From Clostridia bacterium (GTDB taxonomy: Bacteria > Bacillota > Clostridia > Monoglobales > Monoglobaceae): a stretch of 22,048 bases of DNA. The position numbers and the translations under genes are program-made. The DNA lies in contig JAFQRU010000010.1 of assembly GCA_017409915.1 (NCBI GenBank), positions 1 through 22,048 of the forward strand, written 5' to 3'. The notes beneath the pieces were generated by a model. The model did no database searches, had not been told where the DNA came from, and saw only the letters and a list, made by a program, of their open reading frames with translations. Of the stretch, positions 20,439 through 22,048 are shown piece by piece. Numbering within the stretch: the stretch's first letter is position 1; each line of letters opens with the position of its first letter.

Positions 20439-21248
20439 ATGAAAAAAATAGTAGCTCTTTTGATTGCGGTTATGATGCTTTCAACAGTTGCTTTGGCAGC
20501 AGATATTGACAGCGCAGCCGTTAATTACAAAACAATAACTGTTTCTTATGAAGGTTATGCAGCAGAAGAACAGGCAACAATTATGGTTTACCAGGTTGGT
20601 AACGATTCAACTGCACCTGCATTCAGCGAAGCTGCAGGCCATGTTGTAGTTGGTATTGATCAGGACGAAGCGACAGGTGAATTCGAAATCAGACTTGATG
20701 ACCCTAACTATACAGGTTATCTCGTTGCTGCCGTTGCAACTGAAAGCAGTGCTGTTGACAGATACAGCATTGAAGTTGTAGGCGGTGTTCCTCAGTCAAT
20801 TACAACTGTTGTTGACTGTGAAAACGGCGAAATTACAGTTCCAAACGGCAAGACTTTGGATATTGGTTATTTAAAGCTTGTTCAGGCTAATGTAAACATT
20901 GCTGATGGCGGTACAGTTACATATGAGAACGAAGCAGGCGCTGACCTTGACTTAGCAGGTAGCATTCTTTTTGATGCAAACGGTAATATTAACTCCGCTG
21001 TAAAGAAATCTCCTGTGACACTTACACTTGCAACAGGAGCAACAAAGGCAGTTGGCTTTATCTGGAACGATACTCTTAACGGAACAGGTGGAACATACGG
21101 TTATTCTGTAACAGATGGTTCAAAGACAGTACCAGGCGAAGGCTTTGCTATTGGAGCAGGGCTCACAGGTAATGTTAGATTTGCTGTTGGTGTTACAGGT
21201 GTTCCTGTAAGCTCAAATCTTAGCATCTCTATTAACGGTATCCAGTAA
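20439..21248 (+). CDS. Secreted protein of unknown function
   Basis: A 269-aa protein from ATG 20439 (GGAGG 9 bases upstream; the open frame before it covers the promoter). Residues 1-22 are a signal peptide (MKKIVALLIAVMMLSTVALA) with an A-L-A cleavage site. The mature part is acidic, rich in Thr, Val, Gly and Ala, and predicted almost all beta, with one Cys. The first part (about 30-115: ITVSYEGYAAEEQATIMVYQ, then VVGIDQDEATGEFEIRLDD) looks like an Ig-like or carboxypeptidase-regulatory-type sandwich. A second beta-rich part follows. No LPXTG, SLH or lipobox is seen, so it is probably released or in a polymer. Codon choice is strongly biased (GTT, GCA, GGT, ACA), as in highly expressed genes, and differs from the neighbours. 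Family not recognised. Confidence 0.85.
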   Translation: MKKIVALLIAVMMLSTVALAADIDSAAVNYKTITVSYEGYAAEEQATIMVYQVGNDSTAPAFSEAAGHVVVGIDQDEATGEFEIRLDDPNYTGYLVAAVATESSAVDRYSIEVVGGVPQSITTVVDCENGEITVPNGKTLDIGYLKLVQANVNIADGGTVTYENEAGADLDLAGSILFDANGNINSAVKKSPVTLTLATGATKAVGFIWNDTLNGTGGTYGYSVTDGSKTVPGEGFAIGAGLTGNVRFAVGVTGVPVSSNLSISINGIQ

Positions 21249-21280
21249 TTTTTCCTTAATCAGAAATTAGAATCTTTTAT

Positions 21281-21315
21281 AGAAGGTTTTTCGCAAAGGC
21301 GGAAAACCTTCTTTT
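21281..21315 (+). terminator. Intrinsic terminator of the secreted-protein gene
   Basis: AGAAGGTTTTTCG and CGGAAAACCTTCT pair (with one T-G) around a 6-base loop, followed by TTTT. It isolates the gene as a monocistronic unit. Confidence 0.88.
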
Positions 21316-21415
21316 GTTTTATGAATTTTTGGGAGAATATGTCCGAGAAGAAGGGGAAAGGGGGCTGACCCCATAAATTGTGCCGAAAAATCAATAAATT
21401 TTCTATATATAGTGC

Positions 21416-21444
21416 TTGACAAAACAGATAAAAAGTGGTAAAAT
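21416..21444 (+). promoter_or_regulatory. Promoter of the L7Ae-like/rpsL operon
   Basis: TTGACA (21416-21421), 17-base spacer, TAAAAT (21439-21444), leaving a leader of about 85 bases before the ATG at 21538. In the rest of the 21316-21415 spacer I see only a short GGGG-CTGA-CCCC stem (21361-21372). Confidence 0.82.
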
Positions 21445-21537
21445 AAAGTGCTTTATGTTTAAGTGTTGTACTATGTCCATTTGCAGGTTTTAAATTTTGC
21501 AAAAAGTATATTTTTAGTAAAATGGGAGCAAAAATAA

Positions 21538-21783
21538 ATGGAAAGACTAAAAAGTCAAAATTTTCTTGCAGGACTTAAACAGTCCAAAAAAGCAATCCTT
21601 TCAGGTATGGCGGTTTTAGCTTACATAGCAGAGGATGCAGATGAATATATAAAGCTTCCTCTTATCGCTCTTTGCGAAAAGGAAAAGGTTGAGGTTTTAT
21701 TTGTAGATACTATGAAAGAACTTGCCAAGGCGTGTCATGTTGAAGTTCCTACGGCGGTGGCGGTTCTTATAAAAGAAAACTAA
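21538..21783 (+). CDS. Ribosomal protein L7Ae-like RNA-binding protein (YbxF type)
   Basis: An 81-aa protein of the L7Ae/L30e family. It has the short helix-rich N-terminal part (GLKQSKKAILSGMAVLAYIAEDAD), a central strand and VEVPTAVAVLI, the family's C-terminal block. In Firmicutes this protein (YbxF, also annotated as YbaB-unrelated 'L7Ae-like') binds kink-turn RNAs and is encoded directly before rpsL, as here. Normal length about 80 aa. GGGAG lies 9 bases upstream. Its precise ribosomal role is not settled. Confidence 0.9.
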   Translation: MERLKSQNFLAGLKQSKKAILSGMAVLAYIAEDADEYIKLPLIALCEKEKVEVLFVDTMKELAKACHVEVPTAVAVLIKEN

Positions 21784-21845
21784 CTTTGTTAAAACCGGGG
21801 ATTCCCGATTTTATATAAATCTAAATAACAGGGGGTGAACGATAA

Positions 21846-22048
21846 GTGCCAACATTTAACCAACTTGTTAAGAAGGGTAGAGCAACTGCAGAAAAGAAGT
21901 CAACAGCTCCAGCTCTCTTAAAGGGTTTTAACACCATTAAGAAGAGACCTACAGACCAGAATTCTCCACAGAAGAGAGGGGTTTGTACATCTGTTAGAAC
22001 AATGACTCCTAAAAAGCCTAACTCAGCTCTTCGTAAGGTTGCCAGAGT
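21846..22048 (+). CDS. rpsL: 30S ribosomal protein S12 (partial, N-terminal part)
   Basis: The first 67 codons are in the window. The start is GTG at 21846, with GGGGGTGA 7 bases upstream, giving MPTFNQLVKKGRATAEKKST. The conserved block SPQKRGVCTSVRTMTPKKPN then follows and runs off the edge at ALRKVARV. S12 sits at the decoding centre of the 30S subunit. It carries the about 13-residue insertion (around KGFNTIKKRPTDQN) seen in Firmicute S12 proteins and absent from E. coli. A weak stem CGGG-GATT-CCCG (21796-21807) lies in the leader. The gene would be followed by rpsG, fusA and tuf in the usual str operon. Confidence 0.98.
   Translation, partial: MPTFNQLVKKGRATAEKKSTAPALLKGFNTIKKRPTDQNSPQKRGVCTSVRTMTPKKPNSALRKVAR

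Noticed and set aside
21846..22048. Apparent insertion in S12 relative to the E. coli protein
   Set aside because: The insertion of about 13 residues is normal for Firmicute S12.

Overview
The window looks like a chromosomal segment of a moderately low-GC, probably spore-forming Clostridia-type Firmicute. The evidence is a BofA-family protein (pro-sigma-K processing control), a DacF-like D,D-carboxypeptidase, YycJ/WalJ, YhaO/YhaN homologues, an L7Ae-like protein next to rpsL, strong AGGAGG-type ribosome sites and sigma-A promoters with 17-bp spacers. The family or genus cannot be fixed from this sequence alone. A pyruvyl-transferase (CsaB) fusion suggests pyruvylated secondary cell-wall polymers, the usual anchor for SLH surface proteins. 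Nearly all the DNA is core genome; the accessory-looking parts are short.

Layout. 1-2401 (+): end of alaS, a HIT hydrolase, mnmG. 2388-3225 (+): a sigma-A promoter inside the end of mnmG, a 5' GNRA hairpin, a TPP riboswitch, an intrinsic terminator, a further foldable stretch, and the thiamine ECF transporter subunit thiT. 3222-3866 (-): a small orphan sigma-70-family protein with its own promoter and a perfect palindrome just downstream of it. 4009-5203 (+): DacF-like carboxypeptidase and a bidirectional terminator. 5202-8212 (-): tsaD, a radical SAM gene, a hairpin-rich intergenic stretch that may encode a small RNA, bofA, yycJ. 8225-11601 (+): rlmB, comM, trmL and a DUF4364 gene, from a promoter back-to-back with that of tsaD. 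11620-11774: tRNA-Arg(ACG) with promoter and terminator. 11775-12589: repeat-rich DNA and a small AT-rich islet holding an XRE regulator and a divergent 77-aa protein of unknown function, with palindromic operators between them. 12580-16994 (-): a glycosyltransferase/CsaB fusion overlapping a His/Cys-rich CobW-type (G3E) GTPase, followed by a second, divergent G3E GTPase with a C-terminal domain resembling the C-terminus of YcgQ (DUF1980). 17003-20294 (+): YhaO-like nuclease and YhaN-like membrane-associated ATPase. 20355-21315 (+): a secreted protein of unknown function behind a fully consensus extended promoter, with its own terminator. 21416-22048 (+): L7Ae-like protein and the start of rpsL.

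How the genes work together. Translation and RNA modification dominate: alaS, mnmG (tRNA U34), tsaD (t6A37), rlmB (23S rRNA), trmL (tRNA 34 ribose), tRNA-Arg and rpsL. The cell envelope is represented by the carboxypeptidase, YycJ, GT4-CsaB and the secreted protein, and metal handling by the two G3E GTPases. The best leads for something undescribed are the G3E GTPase pair coupled to the CsaB fusion, the three-hairpin intergenic element upstream of bofA, the foldable segment between the riboswitch terminator and thiT, the XRE/77-aa islet, and the highly promoted secreted protein. None of these is proven by sequence alone.
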